Of a stretch of 64,000 bases of DNA, positions 43,716-52,068 are shown piece by piece (the stretch's first letter is position 1; each line of letters opens with the position of its first letter). Position numbers and translations under genes: made by a program. The DNA is from Aliiroseovarius sp. F47248L. GTDB taxonomy: Bacteria > Pseudomonadota > Alphaproteobacteria > Rhodobacterales > Rhodobacteraceae. Where the stretch lies: contig NZ_JALKBF010000003.1 in the NCBI RefSeq assembly GCF_023016085.1, forward strand, positions 1-64,000, in the 5' to 3' direction. The notes beneath the pieces are model-generated. The model made no database searches and was not told the origin of the DNA. It was given only the letters and a program-made list of their open reading frames with translations.

Positions 43716-44621
43716 TCAACGACGTCTGACGAGTGAGGGTTGCATGAACGCACCCAGAAGCACGCTGTCTTGTCCAAGCTGTGCGATACGAAGGTCAGTG
43801 CGAAACAACGCGGGTTCTTTCATAAGATGTCGCCCGACCCGGTCCGCAAACCCGTCGGCAAGTCCGATACTACCACCCAGAACTACGCGATCCGTGCCAA
43901 GGGTTGCGGTTAGATTTCCAAGAAGTTCAGCAATTGCCAGGGCGGCCGTGTCTATGATTTCGTCTGCCCATTCTACCCCGGCAGCGGCATGTTCAAACAC
44001 CTGTTTGGCGGTGGTGATGTCGTGCCCCTGTGCGGCAGCAATGGCCGCTATTGCCCGCCCGCCCGCGACGCTTTCGACGGTGCCCGTTCGTCCGCTTCCA
44101 CATTGCCGTTGGGATTGGCGCGAGGTTGTAAAACCGACATGTCCAGCCATACCGTTTGGTGATGCCAAGGGCTTGCCATCAATGATTAATCCACCACCCA
44201 CACCCGTTGAAACCGTAAGATATGCCATGGCGGAACTGCCCTGACCGGCACCTATCTTGTATTCAGCAATCGCAGCTGCAAGCGCGTCATTCACGATGGG
44301 AACAGGGCGGTCAAATGCGTGGCTGGCAAGCCTTATCAGATTGGCATCTTTCACATCGGTCAAAGTGCCCGCGTTCACCGCGTGCCACAGACCTTGCGCA
44401 TCAATGCGACCGGTGACCGCCATGCCGATCCTGTCTGCCTTGGCCAACCCCAGCTTCTGCGCCATTTCAAGCATGCGCGTTACATGCAGGGCAGGCGGGT
44501 CGTTGGGACTGGTCGGATGGACAACGCGTTTCATCACCCGTCCGTCTTGAATGCGCGCCGCTGCAATCTTGGTGCCACCCAAATCAAGGGCAATACCAGT
44601 GATGTCGTTGCGTATTGTCAT
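43716..44621 (-). CDS. nanK: N-acetylmannosamine kinase (ROK family)
   Basis: This is a 301-residue ROK-family sugar kinase. The start at 44621 overlaps the nanE stop by 4 bases (ATGA). The ATP motif is ALDLGGTKIAA near residue 11. The ROK zinc site is replaced: the segment after GHVGFTTSRQSQRQCGSGRTGTVE carries one cysteine instead of the usual CxCGxxGCxE. Loss of the structural zinc cysteines is also known in some NanK proteins. Context with nanE, nanA and a TRAP transporter supports ManNAc as substrate. Confidence 0.85.
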   Translation of the reverse strand: MTIRNDITGIALDLGGTKIAAARIQDGRVMKRVVHPTSPNDPPALHVTRMLEMAQKLGLAKADRIGMAVTGRIDAQGLWHAVNAGTLTDVKDANLIRLASHAFDRPVPIVNDALAAAIAEYKIGAGQGSSAMAYLTVSTGVGGGLIIDGKPLASPNGMAGHVGFTTSRQSQRQCGSGRTGTVESVAGGRAIAAIAAAQGHDITTAKQVFEHAAAGVEWADEIIDTAALAIAELLGNLTATLGTDRVVLGGSIGLADGFADRVGRHLMKEPALFRTDLRIAQLGQDSVLLGAFMQPSLVRRR

Positions 44622-45295
44622 TTCGCAGCACGTTTCACAGCGTCCGAGAACCACTGCGAGATATGTTCGATTCGGGTGATTGCGCTGCCGACTGTGACAC
44701 AATTCGCCCCAGCTTCGATGGCTCGGCGTGCAAGATCAGGGGCGTTGTAGCGCCCCTCCGCCATGACAAACCCGCCAAGCTTTGTGAACGCAGTGACAAG
44801 GGCAAAGTCCGGATCGGTTGCCTCTGTTTCTGTTTCGGCGGTGTAGCCCGACAATGTCGTGCCGATGATCGCCGTACCGATGTCCTGTGCCGCCTTGGCG
44901 TCCCGCAGGGTGGCGCAGTCGCCCATTGCCAGCGCCCCGGCTTCGAAAATGGCACGCACGATGTCGGACCTTGTGTCGCGAGAGGGCCGATCGGTCGCAT
45001 CGTAAGCTACGATGTCTGCCCCAGCCTCGATCAATTCAAGTGCGTCCGACACAAAGGGGGTTATGCGAACCGGCGTATCGGGCAAATCGCGTTTTACAAT
45101 GCCGATCAACGGCACCGAGACCGCCGCCCGCACCGCTCTCATATTGTTGACCCCTTCAATGCGTAGCCCATCCGCCCCGCCATCAACCGCCGCCCGTGCC
45201 ATCGCGACGATGATATCGGTCTGGTCCATCGGACCACCGGTCAACGGCTGGCACGAGACGACAAGGCCGCCTTTCAAGCTGTTCAGAATTGTCAT
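44618..45295 (-). CDS. nanE: N-acetylmannosamine-6-phosphate 2-epimerase
   Basis: This 225-residue TIM-barrel enzyme converts ManNAc-6-phosphate to GlcNAc-6-phosphate. VVSCQPLTGGPMD at the N-terminus, the catalytic lysine segment IGIVKRDLP near residue 64 and VAEGRYNAPDLARRAIEAGA (here beginning VMAEGR) near residue 178 are family signatures. It follows the TRAP large permease by 3 bases and is coupled to nanK. Confidence 0.93.
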   Translation of the reverse strand: MTILNSLKGGLVVSCQPLTGGPMDQTDIIVAMARAAVDGGADGLRIEGVNNMRAVRAAVSVPLIGIVKRDLPDTPVRITPFVSDALELIEAGADIVAYDATDRPSRDTRSDIVRAIFEAGALAMGDCATLRDAKAAQDIGTAIIGTTLSGYTAETETEATDPDFALVTAFTKLGGFVMAEGRYNAPDLARRAIEAGANCVTVGSAITRIEHISQWFSDAVKRAAK

Positions 45296-45298
45296 GAG

Positions 45299-46573
45299 TC
45301 ACTGCATCAAATTAGGAAGGCCAGTGGCCAGGATCGGAAAGACACAAACAAGCGCCAGCACGATAAGAGGTGGGATCAGCCACGGAAGGATGGCGCGGGC
45401 CAGCTTGTGATACTCAATTTCGCCAACCTGTGCGACGACGAACAAGGCCATGCCCATTGGGGGCGTCAGAGTCGAAATCATCAAGTTCAGAACCACGATG
45501 ATGCCGAAATGGACAGGGTCAATACCGAACCCCAATGCCAGCGGGATTAGCACCGGAACAACAATCAACAGAATGGCGAGGGATTCGATGAAGGCACCCA
45601 GCACAAAGATCATAAGGTTAACAGCAATCAGGAAGCTGATCGGATCGTCAACGAAAGACAGGAAGAAACTGGCGATCTGTTGCGGAGCTTGTTCGCGCGC
45701 CAAAACGAAACCCAGCACTGACACGCCCGCAATGATCGTTCCGATGGTGGCCGAGGTCACGGCGGTTTCATAGACGGCGTCGAAGAAACGACGAAACGTC
45801 AGCTCGCGGTAAAACACAAGGTCGATGATGATGGCATACAGCACAGTGACAGCGGCAGCTTCGGTTGGGGAAAACAGCCCGCTGAAAATTCCACCCACAA
45901 TGACCATGGGGGTCAGAAGAGCAGGGAAGGATTTGACGAACAGTCGTCCAACTTCGCCGCCCGTCTGCACCGGGTCTTTGGGATAGTTGCGGCGCTTGGC
46001 CAGTACGTAAACCATTGCCATCAAAGCTCCGGCACACAGGAAACCGGGCACGACTCCACCCAAAAATAGCTTGCCGATGGACGTGTTCGAAATCACGCCA
46101 TACAGAACCATGGTAATCGACGGCGGCACGAGCGGCCCGATCATCGACGATGCGGCCGTGACCGAGCCTGAAAACTCGTCATCATAGCCCGCGTCGCGCA
46201 TCGCCTTGATTTCCATTTTGCCAAGCCCACCAGCATCTGCAACCGCTGACCCGGACATGCCGGAAAAGAACAACGATGCCAGCACATTCACATGGCCAAG
46301 CCCACCGGTGAAGCGACCGACAAGCGCGCGCGCAAATCCGAACAGGTGATTGGTGATGCCTGCGGAATTCAGGATGGCGGCGGCCAGCAAAAACAGCGGC
46401 ACGGCCAGCATGGGAAAGCTGTTCAATCCGTCCACCATACGCTGAACCGCAAACGAGGCCCCCATACCAGTGTGATAAAAATAGCCCATGGACACCAGGA
46501 TCATCGCGATCCCAATCGGCACACCGCCGAATACCATGAACAACCAAACGGAACAGACAATAAGCAGGGTCAC
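45299..46573 (-). CDS. siaM: TRAP transporter large permease (sialic acid)
   Basis: This 424-residue membrane protein of the DctM/SiaM family has about twelve hydrophobic segments. FSGMSGSAVADAGGLGKMEIKAM near residue 108 is the conserved region of the family. It starts with a GTG overlapping the stop of the small permease gene (GTGA). It should couple sodium entry to substrate uptake. Sialic acid specificity is inferred from the flanking nan genes. Confidence 0.92.
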   Translation of the reverse strand: MTLLIVCSVWLFMVFGGVPIGIAMILVSMGYFYHTGMGASFAVQRMVDGLNSFPMLAVPLFLLAAAILNSAGITNHLFGFARALVGRFTGGLGHVNVLASLFFSGMSGSAVADAGGLGKMEIKAMRDAGYDDEFSGSVTAASSMIGPLVPPSITMVLYGVISNTSIGKLFLGGVVPGFLCAGALMAMVYVLAKRRNYPKDPVQTGGEVGRLFVKSFPALLTPMVIVGGIFSGLFSPTEAAAVTVLYAIIIDLVFYRELTFRRFFDAVYETAVTSATIGTIIAGVSVLGFVLAREQAPQQIASFFLSFVDDPISFLIAVNLMIFVLGAFIESLAILLIVVPVLIPLALGFGIDPVHFGIIVVLNLMISTLTPPMGMALFVVAQVGEIEYHKLARAILPWLIPPLIVLALVCVFPILATGLPNLMQ

Positions 46574-47061
46574 AGAACGTCCCCTCCGTTATGGACATAG
46601 GTGTTTTTATTGACCACCTGCCAGCGGATGCGATTTGTGACACGCCAGATCACAAACAACGCCGCAATGGGATAAGACGCATACAGCACTGCATCGGAAA
46701 ACGGCAACGTCACTGCTTCGTTGCTCCAAGTGCGCATGACCGTTTTGTAACCGATCCACAGCAGATGGCAGGTGACGGCCAGATAGATGATGTCGATCAG
46801 GGTAAACAGCGCAAAGCGTGCCTTGCCCAACAGGCTTTCCACCAGAATGCCCATGCGAAGCTGGACGTTTTGGCGTTCAGCTTCACCGGTGGCAATGAAA
46901 GCCATCCAGACCCAGATCCAGCGGGCCAATTCCTCGGTCCAGATGGGGGCAGAAAACAGGCTGGTGCGGCCGACGACCTGCAAAAGCACAATGAAGATCA
47001 ATCCAAGGAACAGCACTGTCGCGGCGTAACCCTCGATGCTGTATTTTCGATGCTTTTGCAT
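46570..47061 (-). CDS. siaQ: TRAP transporter small permease (sialic acid)
   Basis: This 163-residue membrane protein of the DctQ family has four hydrophobic segments. WTEELARWIWVWMAFIATGEAERQNVQLRM near residue 42 is the diagnostic stretch. AAGGCGGG lies before the ATG. The gene is separate from siaM, unlike the fused SiaQM of some bacteria, and the two overlap by 4 bases. Confidence 0.92.
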   Translation of the reverse strand: MQKHRKYSIEGYAATVLFLGLIFIVLLQVVGRTSLFSAPIWTEELARWIWVWMAFIATGEAERQNVQLRMGILVESLLGKARFALFTLIDIIYLAVTCHLLWIGYKTVMRTWSNEAVTLPFSDAVLYASYPIAALFVIWRVTNRIRWQVVNKNTYVHNGGDVL

Positions 47062-47119
47062 TTACCCGCCTTGCTATTAGGTGTCAGTGCGCGCGGGCGG
47101 ACCCGCACGCAACAACGGC

Positions 47120-48082
47120 TTACTTCTTGAACAGGGCGCTGATGCTGCCTTCACCAAACTCGGCTTCAAGTTCGTCATAGTATGGCTGCATCGCATCGCG
47201 GAACGGGCCTGTGTCGGGACGTGTGATGGTCAGGCCCTTGGCTTCAAATTCAGCGATCAGGCTTTCTTCCTTGTCCATTACGATCTTGTTGGCAACTTCG
47301 CCGCCTTTGATGATCGCTTCTTGCAGCCACCCTTTTTCCTGATCCGACAGGCTGTCCCAAGTGCCGGTGCCAACCTGAATGGCCGACGAAGCAATGAAGT
47401 GACCTGTCAGAGCGATGTGGTCTTGCACCTCGTAGAATTTCATCGCTTCAATCGTGGGCAGCGGGTTTTCTTCGGCGTCCACCTGATTGGTTTGCAGGGC
47501 CAAATAGACCTCGGCAAAGGCGACAGGTGCGGGCGACGCGCCAGTGTTTTCGGCATATGCGATCAGGAAGGGCACGTTCGGCGTGCGCAGACGCAAACCT
47601 TTCATATCCTCAAGCGAATTGATCGGGCGGTTTGAAGTCGTGTGACGTGTCCCCAGATACCAGACATCCAGAACCTTCACGCCTTGGGCGGTAAAGGCTG
47701 CGTCCATTTTCTGGCCGAATTCACCCGCGATCAGATCCTTCAGATGCCCGAAATCGGAAACCACGTAAGGCGCGCCGATCAGCTTCAGCTCGGGGATGAT
47801 ATAGCTCATATCCGGATATCCGGTCATGACCAGATCAAGCTCTCCGGCCTGAGTCTGTGCGACCATGGCCTTGAAGTCGCCCAAAGTTGAGGACGGGAAC
47901 AACTTCAAAGACATTTCACCGCCCGAAACTTCCTTGAGCGTGTCATTCATCGCCAACATGCCCTGATACATGGCCGAGGCTTCGTTTTCTTGCGTTCCGA
48001 AGGTTAGAACCTTTTCGGCGCTGGCCACTCCGGCCAGCATCAAGCTCGCAACTACGCCTCCAACAATCTTGTTCAGCATCAT
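47120..48082 (-). CDS. siaP: TRAP transporter substrate-binding protein (sialic acid)
   Basis: This 320-residue periplasmic protein belongs to the DctP/SiaP family. GAGGAG lies 5 bases before the first of two adjacent ATG codons, at 48082. Residues 1-23 form a signal peptide ending VASA. LRLRTPNVPFLIAY near residue 150 contains the Arg that binds the ligand carboxylate, and QTNQVDAEENPLPTI near residue 190 is a family signature. It is the first TRAP gene, 74 bases after the GntR regulator gene. Confidence 0.92.
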   Translation of the reverse strand: MMLNKIVGGVVASLMLAGVASAEKVLTFGTQENEASAMYQGMLAMNDTLKEVSGGEMSLKLFPSSTLGDFKAMVAQTQAGELDLVMTGYPDMSYIIPELKLIGAPYVVSDFGHLKDLIAGEFGQKMDAAFTAQGVKVLDVWYLGTRHTTSNRPINSLEDMKGLRLRTPNVPFLIAYAENTGASPAPVAFAEVYLALQTNQVDAEENPLPTIEAMKFYEVQDHIALTGHFIASSAIQVGTGTWDSLSDQEKGWLQEAIIKGGEVANKIVMDKEESLIAEFEAKGLTITRPDTGPFRDAMQPYYDELEAEFGEGSISALFKK

Positions 48083-48123
48083 AATTTCTCCTCGCTGCTG
48101 TCGTTCTTTCGTGGATGAAAGGA

Positions 48124-48149
48124 GCGCTGCCGTCCAAAGGACTAAGCGC
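48124..48149 (-). terminator. Compound hairpin between the GntR gene and siaP
   Basis: Two nested stems are present: GCGCT with AGCGC, and GTCC with GGAC around an AAA loop. No U-run follows. It may limit read-through from the regulator gene into the transporter genes or stabilise the siaP mRNA. Confidence 0.45.
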
Positions 48150-48156
48150 CGCCCCA

Positions 48157-48879
48157 CTATTTTGTAGCAACCCCTGACAATCGCGACCGATAGGACCGCA
48201 TCAGGTGTTGATCAGTCAGTTCCGCGGCCGACATGGCGTCGCCCGCGACAATGGCGTCAAAGATCGCCTTGTGTTCGTCAAAGGATGTTTGATCCGACCC
48301 GCCATATTTCGCCCGTGCAGGGCGATTGGCCAACATTGTGCTGACGAACATGTCGTGAAGACGCAGGATGATAGGATTTCCAACCACCGCGACCACCGCG
48401 CGATGAAACGCAATGTCGCTTTCGGCGAATTGATCCGTATCGATGTCTTGTTGATTGCGTTCAAGCGCTGATCGGATTTGGTGCAGCTGAATAGATGTGG
48501 CTTTGCCTGCCGCAATTCGCGCAGCAGCCGCTTCGATAAACTGACGCATCTGTTCCAGATGCGCGCCGCTTTCCGCATCCCCCAAAAGGCTCGAGATGTG
48601 GCCCGCTGCCGAGGTCAGAATGCCATCCAGCGTTGGTTTCGCGGCGCGTGGTCTGTGACCTGTTTCAAGACTGACATAGCCGCGTCCTTGCAACAGAAGC
48701 ATGGCTTCGCGCACCGTAGGGCGCGAGGTGGCAAACTCTTCGCACAAGGCGCGTTCAGTTGGCAGCGGATCACCAACGGTGATCTGCCCCGAATGGATGC
48801 GTGCCTCAAGTGAGGATGCGATTTCCTTTGCTGCGCCCTTTGTCTTGGCAAGCACCCGATCTGTTGCTTCTTGAATCAC
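48157..48879 (-). CDS. nanR: GntR/FadR-family regulator of sialic acid genes
   Basis: This is a 240-residue regulator. The GTG at 48879 is chosen because GGAGG lies 7 bases upstream; a start at 48921 would overlap the putative operator. The N-terminal winged helix holds LPTERALCEEFATSRPTVREAMLLLQGRGYV, and the C-terminal FCD domain binds the ligand with His residues in ESDIAFHRAVV and the LHDMFVSTM region. It is divergent from nanA and upstream of the TRAP-nanE-nanK genes, which suggests control by sialic acid or an amino sugar. The symbol is by analogy. Confidence 0.85.
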   Translation of the reverse strand: MIQEATDRVLAKTKGAAKEIASSLEARIHSGQITVGDPLPTERALCEEFATSRPTVREAMLLLQGRGYVSLETGHRPRAAKPTLDGILTSAAGHISSLLGDAESGAHLEQMRQFIEAAAARIAAGKATSIQLHQIRSALERNQQDIDTDQFAESDIAFHRAVVAVVGNPIILRLHDMFVSTMLANRPARAKYGGSDQTSFDEHKAIFDAIVAGDAMSAAELTDQHLMRSYRSRLSGVATK

Positions 48880-48909
48880 GTGGGTTCCTCCGATCCAGTG
48901 ATAGGGTTT

Positions 48910-48951
48910 TGGTAAAGCCAAACTAAAAAGCTGTCAAACCATACTTTACCA
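48910..48951. promoter_or_regulatory. Inverted TGGTAAAG sites between nanR and nanA
   Basis: TGGTAAAG (48910-48917) and CTTTACCA (48944-48951) form a perfect 8-bp inverted repeat with a 26-base spacer. The left copy also sits in the local palindrome TTTGGTAAAGCCAAA, close to the TGGT...ACCA form of FadR-type GntR operators. Confidence 0.55.
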
Positions 48952-49044
48952 GAACCCCCTTTTGCATTATTCAGATTTTTAGCTCTTACTGAAGAAATCG
49001 GTCCCTCAAAGGGTGTAACAGCCCAAAACTCTTAGGAAATTCAC

Positions 49045-49944
49045 ATGAACACCAAATTGAATGGTATGTATTCCGCACTTCTGACCGGATTTTCGGATCA
49101 AGAGGAATTGGACGAGGCGCGCCAACGGAACATCGTTGAATACAACCTTAGACAAGGGCTTGCTGGGCTCTATGTGGGCGGCAGCACGGGCGAATCCGGC
49201 TTGATGTCGACCGATGAGCTTTCTGAACAGCAAGGAATTGTGGCCGACGCAACGAAGGGTTCAGGCGCAAAGCTGATTGCACATGTGGGCCAGCCATCGC
49301 TGCGTGATTCCATTCGTCTTGCCAAGAACGCCGAACGTTTGGGGTATGACGCCTTGTCGGCCCTGCCGCCGCATTCTTACAAGTTCACGAGTGATGAGAT
49401 TTTCGAGTATTACAAGGCGCTTGCAGCGGCGACCGATCTGCCGCTGATCGTCTATGAAGTGCCGGGGCGTATTGGTCGTGAATCCACGGTCGAGGAGTTG
49501 TCGAAGATCCTTCAACTTTCCGGTGTCGCAGGGATCAAGTTTTCCAGCATGAACCTGTTTATCTTGTCTCAGCTTCGTAAATACCATCAAGACAAGGTGA
49601 TCTATTTTGGGTCGGACGAGACATTCATGACCGGTGCGCTGTCGGGCGCAGATGGGGGTATCGGGTCCACCTATAACGTCTTTGGCAAGCTATACGTGGC
49701 GTTGGATGACGCGGTCGCGTCCGGGGATATCGCCCTGACCCGCCGCTTGCAGCGTATCTCTCAGGACTATGTGGAAATTCTGTTCCGCACAGGTGTCATG
49801 CCGGGTGTGAAATTGTCATTGCAACATCTGGGCGTGGATTGCGGCCCGTGTCGCGCTCCGTTCCGTGTGCTGTCGGACACTGCAAAAGCAGACCTTCAAG
49901 TCTTTCTGGATGACCCGGAAATCAGATCATGGCTTGCAGCCTGA
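49045..49944 (+). CDS. nanA: N-acetylneuraminate lyase
   Basis: This 299-residue aldolase of the DapA/NanA family splits sialic acid to N-acetylmannosamine and pyruvate. GGSTGE at residues 45-50 binds the pyruvate carboxylate, Tyr137 lies in the YEVPGR segment, and the Schiff-base lysine is Lys165 in GIKFSSMN. Length is normal. It is transcribed away from nanR and the TRAP genes, so a single operator region can control both sides. Confidence 0.92.
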   Translation: MNTKLNGMYSALLTGFSDQEELDEARQRNIVEYNLRQGLAGLYVGGSTGESGLMSTDELSEQQGIVADATKGSGAKLIAHVGQPSLRDSIRLAKNAERLGYDALSALPPHSYKFTSDEIFEYYKALAAATDLPLIVYEVPGRIGRESTVEELSKILQLSGVAGIKFSSMNLFILSQLRKYHQDKVIYFGSDETFMTGALSGADGGIGSTYNVFGKLYVALDDAVASGDIALTRRLQRISQDYVEILFRTGVMPGVKLSLQHLGVDCGPCRAPFRVLSDTAKADLQVFLDDPEIRSWLAA

Positions 49945-49974
49945 TCAAGGTATTTCTGCGGGAAACTTGTATAT

Positions 49975-49989
49975 TGGCAATCTTTGCCA
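49975..49989. promoter_or_regulatory. Palindromic operator before parD
   Basis: TGGCAA and TTGCCA flank a TCT centre, forming a 15-bp palindrome 24 bases before the parD start. Position and symmetry suit autorepression by the antitoxin or by the ParDE complex. Confidence 0.5.
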
Positions 49990-50013
49990 TACATTCTGAA
50001 CAGGAGGCCCGCC

Positions 50014-50253
50014 ATGTCCACAATGAACATTTCCCTGCCCGAACAGATGAAAAGTTGGGTCGAGTCGCAGTCCCGATCCGGCCGGTTTGCCAATTCCAGC
50101 GACTATGTTCGCGATTTGATCCGGCGCGATCAGGAACGTGCCGCCGCAATTGCCGAGGTTCAAGCCGCGGTTGATGCCGCCCTTGCTTCCGGCCCCGCAA
50201 CCTCTTTTGATGCCGACGCATTCAAAGCCCGGATGCGTCAAGATGCCGGCTAG
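50014..50253 (+). CDS. parD: ParD-family antitoxin
   Basis: This is a 79-residue antitoxin with an N-terminal ribbon-helix-helix DNA-binding fold (MNISLPEQMKSWVESQ, then GRFANSSDYVRDLIRRD). The disordered, Ala-rich C-terminal part should wrap the toxin. The ATG at 50014 has AGGAGG 8 bases upstream. It overlaps parE by 11 bases, and a palindrome lies upstream. Confidence 0.92.
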   Translation: MSTMNISLPEQMKSWVESQSRSGRFANSSDYVRDLIRRDQERAAAIAEVQAAVDAALASGPATSFDADAFKARMRQDAG

Positions 50254-50548
50254 GGCGACCTATCGACTAACCCCTGCAGCAGAAAGCGATCTTACAGATA
50301 TTTGGCGATATGGCGCCCAGACATGGTCTGCCGATCAGGCGGATCGCTATCTTGATATATTGATTACAGGGTTCGAACTGATCACCGACCAGCCGGAAAT
50401 TTCACGCCTGCGGGCCGAGTTTTCGCCGCCCCTGCGTATCTTTCCAACCGGCTCTCACCTGGTTGTTTACACGGCAGACAATCAGGGCGTGACAGTCCTG
50501 CGCGTGCTTCATAACCGACGGGATCTTCTGGCGGCATTGGACAGCTAA
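50243..50548 (+). CDS. parE: ParE-family toxin
   Basis: This 101-residue toxin of the RelE/ParE superfamily starts at the ATG at 50243, inside the end of parD. YRLTPAAESDLTDIWRYGAQTW at the N-terminus and VLRVLHNRRDL at the C-terminus are ParE signatures. Chromosomal ParE proteins typically poison DNA gyrase. Both genes are intact, so the pair is likely active. It sits between unrelated operons, consistent with past mobility. Confidence 0.92.
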   Translation: MPARATYRLTPAAESDLTDIWRYGAQTWSADQADRYLDILITGFELITDQPEISRLRAEFSPPLRIFPTGSHLVVYTADNQGVTVLRVLHNRRDLLAALDS

Positions 50549-50595
50549 CCGCCCGCCTGTCTGGTCGCGCGGAATTTCACCAAGCCCAATGAAGG

Positions 50596-50627
50596 CTTTG
50601 TAATCTCAACCGTATTGCCCCATGATC
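50596..50627 (+). promoter_or_regulatory. Putative ECF-sigma promoter of the sigma-factor gene
   Basis: CTTTGTAATCTC (50596-50607) and CCATGATC (50620-50627) match a bipartite element found upstream of the fasciclin gene with identical spacing: 14 bases lie between GTAATC and the second box. The start codon of the sigma gene is 57 bases further on. This suggests autoregulation. Confidence 0.55.
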
Positions 50628-50684
50628 GACCGGCGCGCACCTTCGCCCGCCTTTGCTTTCTGTTGACGCGGATTTGGGATATTC

Positions 50685-51227
50685 ATGGCTGACCTGCACG
50701 AACTGGAAGACTGGATTGTCAGGACTGGCCTGGGCGACCGCGCGGCCTTTGATGCGCTTTATGATGCGACATCAGCGAAACTTTTTGGCGTTTGTTTGCG
50801 TGTCTTAAATAATCGGGCTGAGGCGGAAGAAGTGTTGCAGGATGCCTTTGTGCGCATCTGGCAGAACGCAAAACGCTTCAAGGCCAATGGATACAGCCCG
50901 ATGACATGGTTGATTACGGTGACACGCAATCAGGCGATCGACAGGCTGCGCACCCGCAAGGCCCCGACCGAAGATATCGCCGCGCGACAGGACATCGCCG
51001 ATGCGGGTCCAACGCCCGAAGATGCTGCACTGGCGTCATCAGAGCGGGACCGGATCAACACATGTCTGGACGAATTGGATGATCCCAAGGCGGGCGCAGT
51101 GCGCGGTGCCTACCTACTGGGCGAAACCTATGACGAGCTGGCCAGCCGATACGCGGTGCCGGTAAATACGATGCGAACCTGGCTGCGGCGCAGCTTGATG
51201 AAACTGAAAGAGTGTTTAACGCGATGA
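50685..51227 (+). CDS. ECF RNA polymerase sigma factor
   Basis: This is a 180-residue sigma-70-family extracytoplasmic-function factor. Region 2 covers about residues 22-90 (LRVLNNRAEAEEVLQDAFVRIWQN, then MTWLITVTRNQAIDRLR) and region 4 about residues 120-175 (YLLGETYDELASRYAVPVNTMRTWLRRSLMKLKE). It resembles the SigK type that pairs with RskA-like anti-sigma factors. It overlaps the anti-sigma gene by 4 bases (ATGA). Confidence 0.93.
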   Translation: MADLHELEDWIVRTGLGDRAAFDALYDATSAKLFGVCLRVLNNRAEAEEVLQDAFVRIWQNAKRFKANGYSPMTWLITVTRNQAIDRLRTRKAPTEDIAARQDIADAGPTPEDAALASSERDRINTCLDELDDPKAGAVRGAYLLGETYDELASRYAVPVNTMRTWLRRSLMKLKECLTR

Positions 51228-51919
51228 GCACGGCAGACATATATGACCGGGACGATGACGTCCTTGCGGCAGAATATGCCCTGCATCTGTTGTCGGCTGA
51301 AGATCGCAGCAAGTTCGAAGCCCGAATGCAGGATGATGCCCGGCTGAGGGAGCTTGTGCGCGACTGGGATCACCAGTTTCACGCCTTGTCGGAGGAGTTT
51401 GACAGCGTCGCACCACCCGCCCATGTGAAGGCAGCGATCCATGCGCGGGTCTTCGGGACCACGCAGAAGACATCACCCCTGAGCGGCGCGTTCGGCTGGC
51501 TTCTGGGCGGTGGCGTGGCGGCTGGACTGGCAATGGCCCTTGTCGCGGTTCTGCCCTTGATCACCGATCCTAAGACACCCGTCCCGACCCACACCGTTGA
51601 GATCAGTGCGCAGGATCAATCGCTGATCGTGGCTGCTGTATTCTCGGCGGACACCGGCGAATTTACGGTGCGTCGGGTGGCAGGTGGTCCCGCCAGCGGG
51701 CGCGATCTTGAGATGTGGCTGATCCCCGACGGGGCTGACGCGCCGATCTCGCTAGGTATCATGCCAGCCGAAGACGGCACCCGGATAACCCTTCCCGAAG
51801 AATTGCGCGTGCGTCTGACGGCAGCCACCTTTGCGATAAGTGATGAGCCAAAGGGCGGCTCACCCACTGGTCAACCCTCAGGCGCGGTGCTGGCTGCGGG
51901 TCCGATTCAAGTTTTGTAA
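51224..51919 (+). CDS. RskA-type membrane anti-sigma factor
   Basis: This is a 231-residue protein. The ATG at 51224 overlaps the sigma stop. The N-terminal cytoplasmic part (AAEYALHLLSAEDRSKFEARM) is the anti-sigma helical module, without a zinc-binding HxxxCxxC motif. One transmembrane helix lies near residues 92-112 (GWLLGGGVAAGLAMALVAVLPL). The periplasmic part, with FTVRRVAGGPASGRDLEMWLIPDG, is the RskA C-terminal domain. It should hold the sigma factor at the membrane until a signal causes its release. Confidence 0.9.
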   Translation: MSTADIYDRDDDVLAAEYALHLLSAEDRSKFEARMQDDARLRELVRDWDHQFHALSEEFDSVAPPAHVKAAIHARVFGTTQKTSPLSGAFGWLLGGGVAAGLAMALVAVLPLITDPKTPVPTHTVEISAQDQSLIVAAVFSADTGEFTVRRVAGGPASGRDLEMWLIPDGADAPISLGIMPAEDGTRITLPEELRVRLTAATFAISDEPKGGSPTGQPSGAVLAAGPIQVL

Positions 51920-51976
51920 AATAATCTCACTTCCAATGTGTTGATTATCATAGGTTTTCCAATTTTTTGAAAATTT

Positions 51977-52008
51977 CTTTGTAATCCCTGAAACTCTTTC
52001 CGACGGTC
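51977..52008 (+). promoter_or_regulatory. Putative ECF-sigma promoter of the fasciclin gene
   Basis: CTTTGTAATCCC (51977-51988) and CGACGGTC (52001-52008) repeat the bipartite element found upstream of the ECF sigma gene, with the same 14-base spacing after GTAATC and nearly the same distance (60 bases) to the start codon. Confidence 0.55.
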
Positions 52009-52068
52009 TTTCGTGGTTCCTAATGTCTCCGGGTAAGAAGCCCGGCTCAACAGGAAAGGAACCCTAAA

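Noticed and set aside
50138..50242. Longer parE reading frame starting at 50138
   Set aside because: The extra residues overlap the parD coding region in another frame, are proline-rich noise, and ParE homology begins after the ATG at 50243.
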